Translations under genes and position numbers: made by a program
NCBI RefSeq assembly: GCF_032854445.1
Contig: NC_088305.1
Span: 6,267,606 to 6,331,605 of the forward strand
Source: Liolophura sinensis
Taxonomy: Eukaryota; Mollusca; Polyplacophora; Chitonida; Chitonidae
Reading direction: 5' to 3'
DNA: 64,000 bases
The notes under the pieces: model-generated
What the model was told of the DNA's origin: nothing
Databases searched by the model: none
What the model saw: only the letters and a program-made list of their open reading frames with translations
Shown: positions 48,716 to 60,350 of the stretch, one piece after another
How the letters are laid out: every line of letters begins with the position of its first letter
How positions within the stretch are numbered: the first letter of the stretch is position 1

Positions 48716-49687
48716 TAAAAAGGCTGAACAAAAATCAAATGGGATATACGGTGTATTGGGCTTTGATTGTTCCCCCTGCGTAATGATGATTTGTTTGTGT
48801 TTATATTGCCCAGCGGTCAAGTGCTCAGGGAAATGTATATGGACTATGTGAAAACCATGAACCTTCATAGGTCAGATTTGAGAAAACTTTAGAAGAAGTG
48901 AGTATTTTCTATACGGCTTGACAATGACAACCTTGATTTCTACCACTCGACTATAGGTGTTGCTCCAATTGGCATGTGATTGTTCCCGGCGATTTGGCGT
49001 TGAGAAAATGTGCACTGCACATCAGTTCAGGGGCTAATACGTGTAATTATGACGGGTTTTGTTACAAAAACCTCTTGGGAAAATATTATCAGGCGATTTT
49101 TCAACGTGCTGACTGGTTTTCAGAAGATCTCGTTAGCGCGTGAATTCAGTTCGAGTGCTCATTAGTCACGTGATTGCTCATTTTTGCTTGGCGACTTAAA
49201 CAGACACATATGACCTAAATAGGTGTAAGATGGCTAGGAGAGTCTTTTACAGTGGCAAACAGTGTAACCCTATTGTTATTTAATGGATTTGGTTGTCAAA
49301 CTGCCAAAACGTTGCCCGCACGAGCTTCTAAGGGTATCCTGTCGACATTAGTCATTGTATAAACTAACAAATTTGTTTGGTAACTTGTCAACCAACCAGC
49401 CAATCCATCAGTCAATGTCACCGCCAAATCAGTCATTATCGATTATACGTCATGTCATGAAGGTGATACATCTCAACCTGTTTTTCGGTAAAGGCCTACC
49501 CGCTTCTCACGAGTTCAGCCATATTTATATCACACGAAAATCAGTGACATTTGTTTGTATGACCATAACTTAAAAAGGATATAACAATTAAGTGTTACTA
49601 CTTGGATTTTGTAAGCCAAATTACTTGATGTCACTAAAATGTTCTGCAAGAAGATGGCCTAGTTCTCTGCTAGATGTGACTAAAGGG

Positions 49688-49866
49688 AAGCATGCTGGCT
49701 TCATCTCCGGCCGTATGTGGGAAAGATCTGCCAGCAGCCTGCTGATGGTCGTAGGTTTCCCCGGGCTTTGCCCGGTTTCCTCCCACCCTAATGCTGGCCG
49801 CCGTAGGAGAAGTGAAATATTCTTGAGTACGGCGTAAAACACCAATCAAATAAATAAATAAGTAAA
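49688..49866 (+). mobile_element. SINE family A, 5'-truncated
   Basis: The copy runs from CATGCTGGCTTCATCTCCGG to the tail ACCAATCAAATAAATAAATA. AAAGGGAAGCA before it and AAAGGGGAGCA after it may be a target-site duplication with one difference. Confidence 0.88.
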
Positions 49867-51865
49867 ATAAAGGGGAGCACTGTATACAATCTCATTTGGA
49901 CTGACTACACATGGTTATACACAGTCCTATATATTTCCATCAGGAAGTGGACCTATCACCTATATGTTGGAATATGGTACCTTGTCATACATTGACAGAC
50001 GTATGAGGCCACCCATCAAAGTTACATCAGCATATATCAGTTCTGTTTGAAAGCAGTATTAGCTTGAATGGCACCCTTTAGTGGAATTAGACTTAATTCG
50101 TGACTGTGAGATTTGAAGAGGTAAGACTGTAGACTCCACTATATGCGTGACTTCGTACTTCACTGGGTGGGTAAATGCCCGTATTGACTTATCGGTAAGA
50201 CTTCGGCAAGATGTGGTGTATACGTTAGGGTATAACTCCAGGGCGTGCACGCCTGTCCTAAAGCGTCACTCGAAACGTCGGGTACCCCAGCTCATTTCTG
50301 GCATTTAACAATGTTATCTGTTCGTTCATCACCTACCTTAGTCTGTGGAGAATAAAGGACAGGGGTAAGGCAAGAAGGGCACTACGTGGAGAGAAAATAA
50401 GGCGAAACAGAAAACTAGTGTATGTTGTTTGTGATTTAGAATGTAGATAAGCAGACATGGTGTGTTGGTTTTGACTCGGTATCTGTTACAATGGAATCCA
50501 TTACGTTCTTACGTATGCAACCAAATTGATATGATGAAAGGGGTGCAGACCGAGTTCCCACTGCATGTCCTGTGTGAACTGGCCGATTAACTTTAACTCA
50601 CGGATTAGGTTTTTTTTACTCTCGTCACACATGATGATGCCTAGTATAGTACCAGAGGAATTCCTCGCATTCCGATTATTTGTATATATACCATGCCGTG
50701 AGTTCGAAACTCGTTTTTGTCGCCTTTTTTCCGTCGTCGCCATTTGTCAGCTGCAATGACGTTTAGCCTTTTTTGTATGTTCCATGCGGCATTTCGCCAA
50801 GTTGTGACACACAAATAATAGCCAGACTTGTGAGGTGAAAAACCTTTAGTTTTGAAAGTTGTTACAATATGTCAGTGTTTTATTCTTTAATAGCCGAAGT
50901 GAATTCTGTCCACCTGGAGAAGAGCGGACGTACATGTATTTGCCATCTTATATACAATATTCTCTGAAGAGCGAATGATTTGCTTTCTGGGAAAGTACAG
51001 TCTTTAAATAACACACTCTAGCTGCTGCCGCTGCCGTTGTTGTTTGGGTGTATTCACCGAGGACTAGTGTCAATCTGCTTGTGTTTTGGAATGTTGGATG
51101 CAGAGTTGAACAAGCAGAAGTCATGGGTTTACTGGCCGTGGATGTAACTGTGCTTCTTCCTCACCCCTCAAAACGTCCGTAGCTGATTGCTGTGATGTGA
51201 GTGGGAGTGACAAACCTCGGGCCGCGCCGTCGCTGAGGAACAGGGATTGTAGTTATACGTCAGCACGGCTTATTAAGACGAATTGTCCAGTTAATAACAT
51301 ATAAGCGGCATGCATGGCTGAACTCTGCCAAGCTTCTCTCTGTCAACTGATACCGGCTAAACGCCATCATTTTATCGGACAAAAAGGCTTCAGCTTCGGC
51401 CCCATATCACTCGGGATGACTTTTAGAGCTTTGCAGAACGATTAGGCATATATACCGCCATTTTACAAGGACACATCCTGTTCTCAAACGCCAAAAACCA
51501 ACTCTTATTGTCCCAGACCAAGAAGGGGTTGGGGGTGGGTCAGACTTACCGTTAGCGGGTGTAGATCATACTCATCACACGTATATGGCAGTTTATAAAA
51601 AAAATCAGTACGGAGTAATCACTGTTCCATTAGACAGGCTTCCTTTTACATCAGCGGGGGAGACTAACCCGATTCAGATATGGGGAAAAGTAAGAAATTA
51701 GCGAACAAAAAAAAACAGAGACGTATAGTTGTATAGTTCCTGTATGACTTGTAGTATGATCCGTGTCAGAACGTCTGTAAAAACTCTCCAAGGACAAACA
51801 TTAGGAAAAATTGAAGTTTTCCTTTTAAAACCTAAGTGATATTACCTCCTTTAATCACGCCAAAT

Positions 51866-51946
51866 ATACATACATACATACATACATACATACATACATA
51901 CGCACGCACGCACCCATGCACACACACGCACACACACACACACACG
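51866..51946. repeat. Compound microsatellite (TACA)n (CGCA)n (CA)n
   Basis: Directly read. Confidence 0.95.
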
Positions 51947-54128
51947 CTATAAATTTTGGACAGGGAGGTACTAAAACAGCTTGTCACATACATTTAAAAA
52001 TGGTGTCTGAAACTGTGATTTAGGTTAATATGTAAGAGCCTGATTATGTGTGTATATATACATATGTAACAGTATGTATGCAAAGGAATGTATACATCAA
52101 TGCCATTCAGGAAGTGCTGTGGGCGTTAATACCGCGGTCACGTGACGGTCGCTTCCAGAAGAACAACTATTACAATCACTGCTTGGTTTCTTCAACTCTT
52201 ATTTTTGTTCGTACTGGCTACATAGCAGACTTACTTGTAGTTGTTAACGTTTTCAAGAATGACACAATAATATTGTTATACATCCAACAGAAAGGATCGC
52301 GCATGTATCAAAACTCCTGTCCGATGTAAAGATCGTACTTTTTGTTATTTGGTATACATGAAGTTGGTGATTTGGATGAAACTAGTGTATCAGATCTTTG
52401 ATGTAAGATCTACGTTGGTGACTTGAAAGCAAGGTTTCTGTGGACAATTTTTTGGCTTAGGGGTAGAATTACGGAAAAAAAGTTCATATATATTATCGTT
52501 AATTCCTCTTGTAGGATATGAAGTAAATGCGGTGGGTTAAATCTCGCACGATTTGCGGCTGGTGTACATTGCTTGTACAGACACGGTTTGTTGGGGCCGA
52601 AGCCTAATGCGACGAAAACGCTTCTCAATTCTAAATAGTTGAGTGGAAATGGGCCCTTCATCTTAATTCCAAACCGTAAATATTCGTGCTTTGTGTTTTT
52701 CTAACAGAAAGCACTCGCGGAGCTTGGCTCGAGTATGAATTTTTTTTTGAGCGGCGGAAGGTTGTCAGTATAGCTTTCCTTCCGACAAGTGCAGGAATAT
52801 TAGCAAGATGTTTTGTTAAGGTCAAAGAGGAACCGGGTTAGGACACGGGGACCACTTTAGAGATTCGGGGAAGGCGGCAGGGGGAAGGACTCGAGACACT
52901 TACCAGATGTGCTCCTTGTAAACATGGACTGTGTTCCGACCGATCGGTATATAACTCTTACCACGACTTATCGCGGCCTTCCCCACCCGGAAGTCCAACA
53001 TTAACAGGAAAATGGCTTGGTCGAGGCGTTAGCCGATCTTCTTTATCTTAGACTCACCATTTTGCCCAGAGGGCGGGGTGGGGGGTGGGGGATGAAGGAC
53101 GGGCTAGGGGGCTCGGGTTAGAGTCAGATACGGACAACTGGTAATAGCTGATAAACTCAGGATAACGCCGACATCATGTATTACAGGACATCGTGGCTGT
53201 TTCTTGCATTCCGGTCACAATGCTTTATTCATATTTCACCAATAGTATTACCTTATGTTACATATAGTAATCCACGGGATCTCGGTGTTTTTAAGGAATA
53301 TCTGTGACCATCTACCTGCTTTACCTATTTAAACAACATGCGTCTGTCTTAAGTATATAGGTATTTTGTCAGAGGGTACTACACTATTCTATTCCTGTAT
53401 ATGATGTCACCCTTTGTTCACTGTTTCTCTTTGCGTGTGCGTGTTTCCATCCTAATTCTATATTTAACAAAATAACTCATCAGGTATATGTTCTGTGAGA
53501 TTGCAGATGTGTGAGATCACATATATACATACACGTACACATAGATTTTTGGCTGTAAACATATGACGTCTGCTTCAGGTAGATCTCTGTGACCATACTC
53601 TGTACTGAAGTGGACAGGTGACAATCGTTGACTTCATTATCAGATGTATGATTTTATGTGCAACCGTTTGCCTTAACTGTCGGTAACATCAAAGGACTGA
53701 GCTACATGTTTATATTCGTGTTTGACGCACCTGAACTATTCATGAGGAAGGTCACTATGAAGACTACTGTCTCTGCTGTTTATTATTCATGGTACATTCC
53801 GAAAACACCATGAATAATTAACTGGAAATTAAAGCTGGATTGTGAGTATATTTATGGAGGGATGTGTGTGTGTGTGTGTGTGTGGTGGGGGGAGCTGTTA
53901 TCAGTCTGATAGAACGGCGCCGAGCTTTGACACTCATGGCGACAAGAATTTGCATAGATTTACCAATACTCGGTGTTGTTTTTTTCGTTCAGTGATGTCA
54001 GTATTCTTATATGTTTCGATTTATGCAAATTCTTAAAATCTTTTGGGCAAGCAAAGCCTTTATACAGTTTATGAATAAATCCTGGCTGGCCGCCATCTTG
54101 ATTTGCATGCTAATTTTGTCTGTAATTT

Positions 54129-54139
54129 TGTGTGTGTGT

Positions 54140-54196
<57 letters not shown>

Positions 54197-54242
54197 CGCG
54201 TGTGCGCGTGCGCGCGTGCGTGCGTGCGTGCGTGCGTGCGTG
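54129..54242. repeat. (TG)n microsatellite followed by (CGTG)n
   Basis: Directly read. A shorter (TG)n is at 53863-53884. Open frames across this repeat are artefacts. Confidence 0.95.
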
Positions 54243-54962
54243 TTTAATCTGGGATAATCTCATTTTACCTCACAAGATCATTGGTACTCTTGTGCTACGC
54301 TGCTCCAGTGCTAGAGTAACCTTGTTACGGACAAATTACAACCTCCACACACTCATAAATTACCACAGCACGTTCCCTACAGGGTGTAAGGAATTGTCGG
54401 GAATGTTGTCATGCAGTGCTGCCCTCTGGTGGGCACTTATTTTAACCACGGAGTCCTGTTTCATTCACTGAGTAGGGGTCCATTAAATGTATTGCTCTGG
54501 CACCCACTGCTGCCTGGTGTTTGGCTTGCGACTACCTCTGCACGGAGACTGGGTTGAAGGAGTGCAGACAGCACTTAGTACATGTATATATACTACCGTT
54601 GGTTTACACTAAATTCTCTCTGGCAGAGCTGTTGAGCCTAATTGTGGCGGCAGCCAGTCGGGACCGACCCTTTCACGTTATGGTTTGCCTCATAACGGAT
54701 ATCTACTCTCGCTTCATCTTAAGACGTGATGTTTGGGAAGTTGGGTCTCCTGTAAATGCAGCGGTGTCAAAACATGTCTCATGCAGACAAGTATATATAC
54801 GACTAATAACCACGGAACGGAGGAAAGAAAGTTTGGCGGGTTTTGGTCATGCCACACAATTGCGCCGACATCATATTCCGAAACTTCGTGGTAGATCCTC
54901 TCAGGAGGTCTGCTTTTGATACGAATTTAGTAAACCCGGGACAAACTGTTTGTCTGAAATTC

Positions 54963-54964
<2 letters not shown>

Positions 54965-55055
<91 letters not shown>

Positions 55056-55070
55056 TATGTATATATATAA
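54965..55070. repeat. (TA)n microsatellite
   Basis: Pure TA to about 55040, then interrupted by G and C. It lies about 820 bp upstream of BAMBI exon 2. Confidence 0.95.
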
Positions 55071-55486
55071 TAGAACCAGTTAGCACGAGTTCTCTTTGGA
55101 ATAGCAATCACTGGGACTACCAGACTATCTAGAATCATTTCTTGTTCCAGCTGGTGGCCGCCATGTTGAAGTTTTTTCTTACTGTACAATGGCAGGGCGC
55201 TTCTTTGTAAACTGACTGATAATCTCATGCTTTTGTAACCCAAACTGCGCTCTGTTCATGTACATGTACATGCTTCGAAGAAAATATGTGTGAAGATATA
55301 TGTTAATATTTATGCTGAAGACAGAGGCATAACCTAAGGTAAATGTACGAGTGATAACGATAGGGAATCAAGTTTAATACAACATTTAATGACAGTCTAA
55401 TCAGATAATTCTGTAGTATCTATTTATCTGGAACCAGAAAGGGGGCACAACATACAAGAAACAACGATTTCTAGATTCTCAATTTT

Positions 55487-55594
55487 AATTCGGCGCTCAG
55501 ATCAAAGAAATAACTGCGTCTGTATACACTGCATGCACATTAATTCGGCGCTCAGATCAAAGAAATAACTGCGTCTGTGTACACTACATCCACA
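55487..55594. repeat. 54-bp tandem duplication
   Basis: TAATTCGGCGCTCAGATCAA starts at 55487 and 55541, with few differences. It lies 300 bp upstream of exon 2. Confidence 0.92.
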
Positions 55595-55893
55595 TTGCAC
55601 TTCTATATATATCATGTTTAAGTATTCTTAATTGAATTGCCCTTCAAGAAAAATAGGATTATCCTGAATAAATAAATATATATATAAAACTTTTAATATC
55701 CTGATTTACGATTGTACGCCAATTGGGATGCAACTGCATGTATATAAGAATGAAATATCCATTAGTTACTTCTTGTATGCAAACAACATTGTAACTGGAA
55801 TTTAAATGGTTAGACTCTCCTTTATATGCTGTAGAAAACACTGCCATCGACGTGTGATTTGCATACTCATGTGCTCTTTGTTTTCTGTTTCAG

Positions 55894-56202
55894 GCGAAAT
55901 CCGGTGTTACTGTAACGAATCTGGTTGTGTGAGTACAGGCTACATGTGTAAATCCAGTCTAGGCAAGTGCTATTCCATGCTTACCTACGAGGGGGACATC
56001 ACACACTCTGTGCACGGGTGTTTAGACTCTGTCAAAACGGAAGATCGAAACCTCTGCAGCGGAGACAGAGAACTTATGAAAAGGAAGAAATCGGCCGACT
56101 GGCCAGTGTTGTTGTGTTGCAAGGACGATATGTGTAATTATATAGACAGTCTGGACATAAACATTGTCGTCAATACCAAATCAAACGGGAGTATACAAAG
56201 AG
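55894..56202 (+). CDS. bambi: BAMBI exon 2: extracellular three-finger domain
   Basis: BAMBI is a type I TGF-beta-receptor-like pseudoreceptor that lacks a kinase and dampens BMP, activin and TGF-beta signalling at the plasma membrane. The exon has a pyrimidine-rich acceptor (TTTTCTGTTTCAG), a GAG|GTAAGT donor and is 309 bp, phase 1 at both ends. It encodes residues 20-122. Visible hallmarks are the start GEIRCYC, GCVSTGYMCKS at 30-40, HGCLDS at 60-65 and the CC-x4-CN box (C94, C95, C100, N101) shared with type I receptor ectodomains. Ten cysteines (24, 26, 31, 38, 45, 62, 74, 94, 95, 100) account for the fold. Sequons are N27-E-S and N117-G-S. The region after residue 102 is the low-complexity stalk before the missing membrane segment. 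The same frame stays open on both sides of the exon, from 55806 to 56369, but those flanks are intron. Confidence 0.94.
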
Positions 56203-57304
56203 GTAAGTTGCTCAAAAGCTGTGTTTGCATACCTGTCAGAATTATGTGTACGCTTACTCTTTTTTTTCTGTGCACGACATCAGGAGTTCGAATACACCTG
56301 CCACTGGATGCTCTCGGGCCATTTTATCCGGCATCGGGCGTGGTAGGTTGGCTTTCTCCAGGACGCTAACGCATATTTTCCCCTCCTCCAAAACCAGACA
56401 ACTGCCATGTACACTGTCGTAAGCGCGTTGCGTATGGGAGTCTCTATGGCTTATTTTGTTTCCAGAAGCCGATAATCATATATTACCCAATTTTCGCGTT
56501 AACAAACTTGGTTAGAGACCACAATTTCATTATTAGTCAGATGTTATTAATTGCTTAACATGCCTCAGAAAGACAAAGGTTACTTCTTGAACGCGCATGT
56601 CACAATCGACTAACCAATAACCTTTCGCGGTATATACGCCTTTGGCATGTAGAAATAAACATTGAATTCGCGTGTTCCGAGGAAATTATTTAGAATTGTC
56701 ACAGGTCTGTCCCAACTTTTGAACGTGTTAATGAAGAGCATTTTGACATATATCTGTGGGTAAAACAGCTGTCTGATTTGAAGTGCCGACATCCTTTCCG
56801 TGTGTTGAGGTGGACATTGATTCTGTGTGCCTGCCTAGGCAGGGGACCGGTGAGCCGCGGGCCCAGGGCCTGTAACCGGCGTGTGTTGGCAGAGAAAGTA
56901 AATACACAGCGATATACAGTAAGCCTTCTATTGGCCATGATACACTCTCAAAACACCCACGGCCATATGTGTTGGCTTTAAGGATAAACAATTCGCTGCG
57001 ATGTGCCCCCAGCAAATATGGCGGTGTTAGCTTAGGGCTAACTGGATATGGCCGTAAGAAAGCTTTCTTGACATATGAATGCGTGGTAAATCTTTAGTGG
57101 ATAAATCAAACCAGGGTTGGGGGGGGGGGGGGGGGCGCTGAATGACTGATCTGTCAAATGAACACTTCGGAAGATATGCACAAATGACTTTTCTACCTTC
57201 GAATCGTTATTTCTTTTTGGTTAACACTTTTCGGTCATTGGTTAGCAAATGGTTCGCAAGGGCTATAGGCTATTTCCAGGTATCTATACCCTGTAGTATT
57301 TGTT

Positions 57305-57492
57305 TCTGTGACTGGTGCTTTACGACGTACTCAAGAATATTTTACTTATACGACGGCGGCTAGCATTATGTGGGGAAGGGGTGGGGTGGGGGGTGAGGGT
57401 GCTGGGAATCGAGCAGAGCCCGGAGGAAAACCCACGACAATCCGCAGGTGCTGGCAGACATTCTCACGGCAGGAGAGGCAGCCAGCATGTAT
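57305..57492 (-). mobile_element. SINE family A with a G-rich insertion
   Basis: GACTGGTGCTTTACGACGTA to the CAGCCAGCATG end. Between TTATG and CGAGCAGAGCCC the usual GTGGGAGGAAACCGG is expanded into a 40-bp G-rich stretch. Confidence 0.85.
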
Positions 57493-57882
57493 CATCATGT
57501 ATTAAATGCTGGTATGGATGTGATTCTATCCAAACCCTAAGGGAAAATGACACAAATGCCATATTTTAGCAAGTGTTGCTTATATGTCAGATATGGATGA
57601 GTTGATTCACGGATATTTATTTGTACGTACATGAAATGAATCAATAGACATTTGAGGTACACGTCTATTCTTAAGTATGCTGAGTAGATGCTTTAGCTGT
57701 ATTTTTTTACCATGCCAAGCAACAACAACAACAACCTCTTCGCACCCATCGATACCGCCATTATATGAGTGTGTATGCGCGTGTTGCATTTGTCCCAGTT
57801 CACTGAATACACAAATAAACTAAAATCAGTCGTCAGTGGTGCTTACTGTGAAAGACGACACCCAAACGGTCTTGTCCCGAGC

Positions 57883-57903
57883 TGACCTCCGTGACCTCAC
57901 GTG
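57883..57903. promoter_or_regulatory. DR3 nuclear-receptor site abutting a CACGTG E-box
   Basis: The + strand reads TGACCT CCG TGACCT, which on the - strand is two perfect AGGTCA half-sites in direct repeat with a 3-bp spacer. CACGTG starts on the next base (57898-57903). DR3 sites are bound by NR1-type receptors. The site lies in a CpG-rich, non-repetitive part of intron 2. Confidence 0.4.
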
Positions 57904-60234
57904 AACATCATCGCCGAGGTATTGTTGTCCCGCACACTGGGTGAGAGCGCGCTAAGCGTGTTAATGGAGAGCTTTGGGCGTAAGTGATATGTCTTCTGAC
58001 GTCCTCATCATTGACCGAAGAACGTCACTTGTCGGCGCGGTTTTCTGAGTCCGTGGAAATTAGAAACTCACCCCGTCCCGAGTCTTACGAGGGCTACAGG
58101 TGCTCAAGTGTTGAACCTGCTGGCCCTGCTCAACTACCCCCATCCCACACAGGCTAATATCCGCTCCCGTGGACAACGTGTAAGGCGACCTCTTCAGCGA
58201 ATCTCGTGTTGCCTTAAGTCCCGAGCGAACGTTGACAAGGTAGACAATGACCGCCTGGCACTTTGCTCTTAAGTTCAGGGCGAAATGTTGACATTTCTAA
58301 GTCTCCCTCCTGTCGCTTTCTTTTCTCTGGGAACATATATGGGCCAACTACTGATAGTTATGAGACTATGGTTTACTTTGTCATCCACTGCAATACCGTA
58401 TTTATTGAGAGTTGTCTACAGGACTCGAAGTCAACCCCCAGATTATGAAGCACTTAGTGAACAGGCAGACAATAAGCTCGAAGATTGATCGCTGATCCGG
58501 CATGGATTGGTCTTGTATATTCGATAGTGTTGACGGTACATCTAGACTTGTAGATCGGGTGTCGATGAGACCGGTGTAAGTCAGTTGAGGACGAGTTTTA
58601 TACCTGATGCCCCCCTTTCCCCTCTCATTCAATATGCGGTGAACCTCCACCTCTGGCCACCAACAGCTTTGGCAATTCCTCTGAGAACCTTCTGTGATCT
58701 GACATTGGTGGGTGGTTTCCAACCACGGTTTCAAATCTTAAGAGATTTCAACAGCCATAAACGTGTTTTTTTTTCTGGTCCGTGAAATATTCGTGATTTT
58801 GAATGATTGATTTTCTATGACCCCTGCATTTCCCACACCGCGTGTATATTGCTGTGCGCTCCTTGCATTTCAACGGATGCGTCCAAAGTTGTATTTCCTC
58901 TGTAAATCGGCTCGATCCTATATCTCCCTATACCTGGCCGGCAATTCAATCAGTCGCCCGTATCATGCACTCCCAACACGAATATTCCTTCATGTTGATT
59001 TTGCTTTGTAGCATCGAGGTATAGGATCTTTCCATACGCCGTATGGCTGATGTTCGTCGCAAATTTCCCACAAATTAGTGTAATACGAAACCAAAGTTCC
59101 ATAATTAAGCTAATGTCGTTTAGGTAAATTGTGTACCGTCATTTATCTAGATAAAATAATTGACAGTTAAGTACTTGCGCATGAGCTATTTTCCCAGTTT
59201 CCGGTTGCTGGAGAAACTGTTTCCGCCGTGATAACGTAATAAGTCAGAAGCTCCGTCAGACAGGCGCCTCTCTTTACCTATACACCTCTGCTCCGTGGTA
59301 GTGGAGTTGGAAGTCAATCCGCTATGTGGTATTCATTTACATGTAAAAACTGAAGTCAGCAGAGTTGGAAAGACCATTGAAAAATGTACCTGAAAAGACT
59401 TTTACCCATTTTCTGATATTTTTATTTCACGGAATTAAACACAGTCAAATGTTTCGATTGCAAGTTGGAATTTATGGACAGTCTTATTGGTATGGCGTCA
59501 CGTCGGTATTTCTCTGGTCTTTAAGTATAGGTATTTGATCTCAGATTCACCTTTTATTCGCAAGCATGTATTACAGTTCTCAAGAGTTTTAGGAAAACTT
59601 GAAGATAAAGCTTAAAAATGTTATGTGGCGTCTTTAATATCGTCCGTGAAGCCTACGTTACAATCCAAATATTTGACGGCATTTAATTCAGTGTAACAAA
59701 GCCACGAGTAAATAATAGTTGTTTTCAAATACAGGTTTCAATGGCCTTTCTCATGATGTGGCCTGAATGTTAGGAACAATAGTTTGTTCTCTACATATGA
59801 GAGTGAAAATTCTACAATCAAGGCGTGTGAAAGTTTACTTTTTACGGAAGACCCATCTTGTGATTTGTTACAGAGAAGTAAAAACGCATCAGCTGCTTTG
59901 TCTTGTACATCTGTCTTGTCTTCGATTAATTTGGAGGTGGAGCATTGGTGGACTGATTGCTTCGAGTTTTCTCGTATCAGTGGCGATATAGTGTGATGGG
60001 CAAGGGAAATGTCATGTTATGAATTGTGTGAACCTATTAACACACATTTCTAACTAAATTAACTTGTGACAGGCCTTAATATTACTTTCCGAATACTCGA
60101 CTATACGTCATGAGGTGCAGAAAAGTGGTTCTGACATACTTATCAACGGATAATATGTAGTCCGGACGAAATGAAATGAATATATATCGGTGTTTTGTGT
60201 GTGTCTGTGTGTATGGCTCGGGTAGCAGGCAAAT

Positions 60235-60350
60235 TATGTCAATGAGACAAATTTGCATGAACTTTGACAGACTACAAGGAGCGGGTCGTGGAGCAAATAT
60301 AATGCTCGCCTGCATGAAATTATCGGAGCGAGAGAGCGCAAATATGCATG
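60235..60350. promoter_or_regulatory. Octamer-containing candidate element
   Basis: ATTTGCAT at 60251-60258 is a perfect POU octamer on the - strand. It runs straight into TGAACTTTGAC, which resembles a nuclear-receptor half-site pair. A second octamer-like GCAAATATGCAT lies near 60338-60349. The segment is free of recognised repeats. The - strand open frame across it (60082-60462) looks like chance. Confidence 0.25.

Larger units (their letters stand above)
28631..55893 (+). other. bambi: BAMBI intron 1 (27.3 kb)
   Basis: The intron runs from GTAAGC at 28631 to TTTCAG at 55888-55893. It is large for a gene whose coding sequence is only about 260 codons in vertebrates. It holds SINE copies, minisatellites at 33.1, 34.4, 38.1, 39.2, 47.1 and 48.4 kb, a decayed LINE at 35.6-36.5 kb, dispersed repeat E and a candidate internal promoter at 47.6 kb. 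Stretches where I see neither repeat nor gene are 28.8-33.1 kb, 36.6-37.9 kb, 40.1-41.6 kb, 42.9-43.9 kb, 44.2-45.5 kb, 45.9-47.1 kb, 48.7-49.6 kb, 49.9-51.8 kb, 52.0-53.8 kb and 55.1-55.4 kb. These are places to look for conserved non-coding elements. Confidence 0.85.

Noticed and set aside
54069-54263. Open frames rich in Thr-His or Cys-Val
   Set aside because: They are translations of the (TG)n/(CGTG)n microsatellite.
54521-54919. 132-codon + strand open frame
   Set aside because: No recognisable domain, no splice signals or start context, and it is flanked by microsatellites. Probably chance.
54901-55243. Several open frames of repeating Ile-Tyr
   Set aside because: They are translations of the (TA)n microsatellite.
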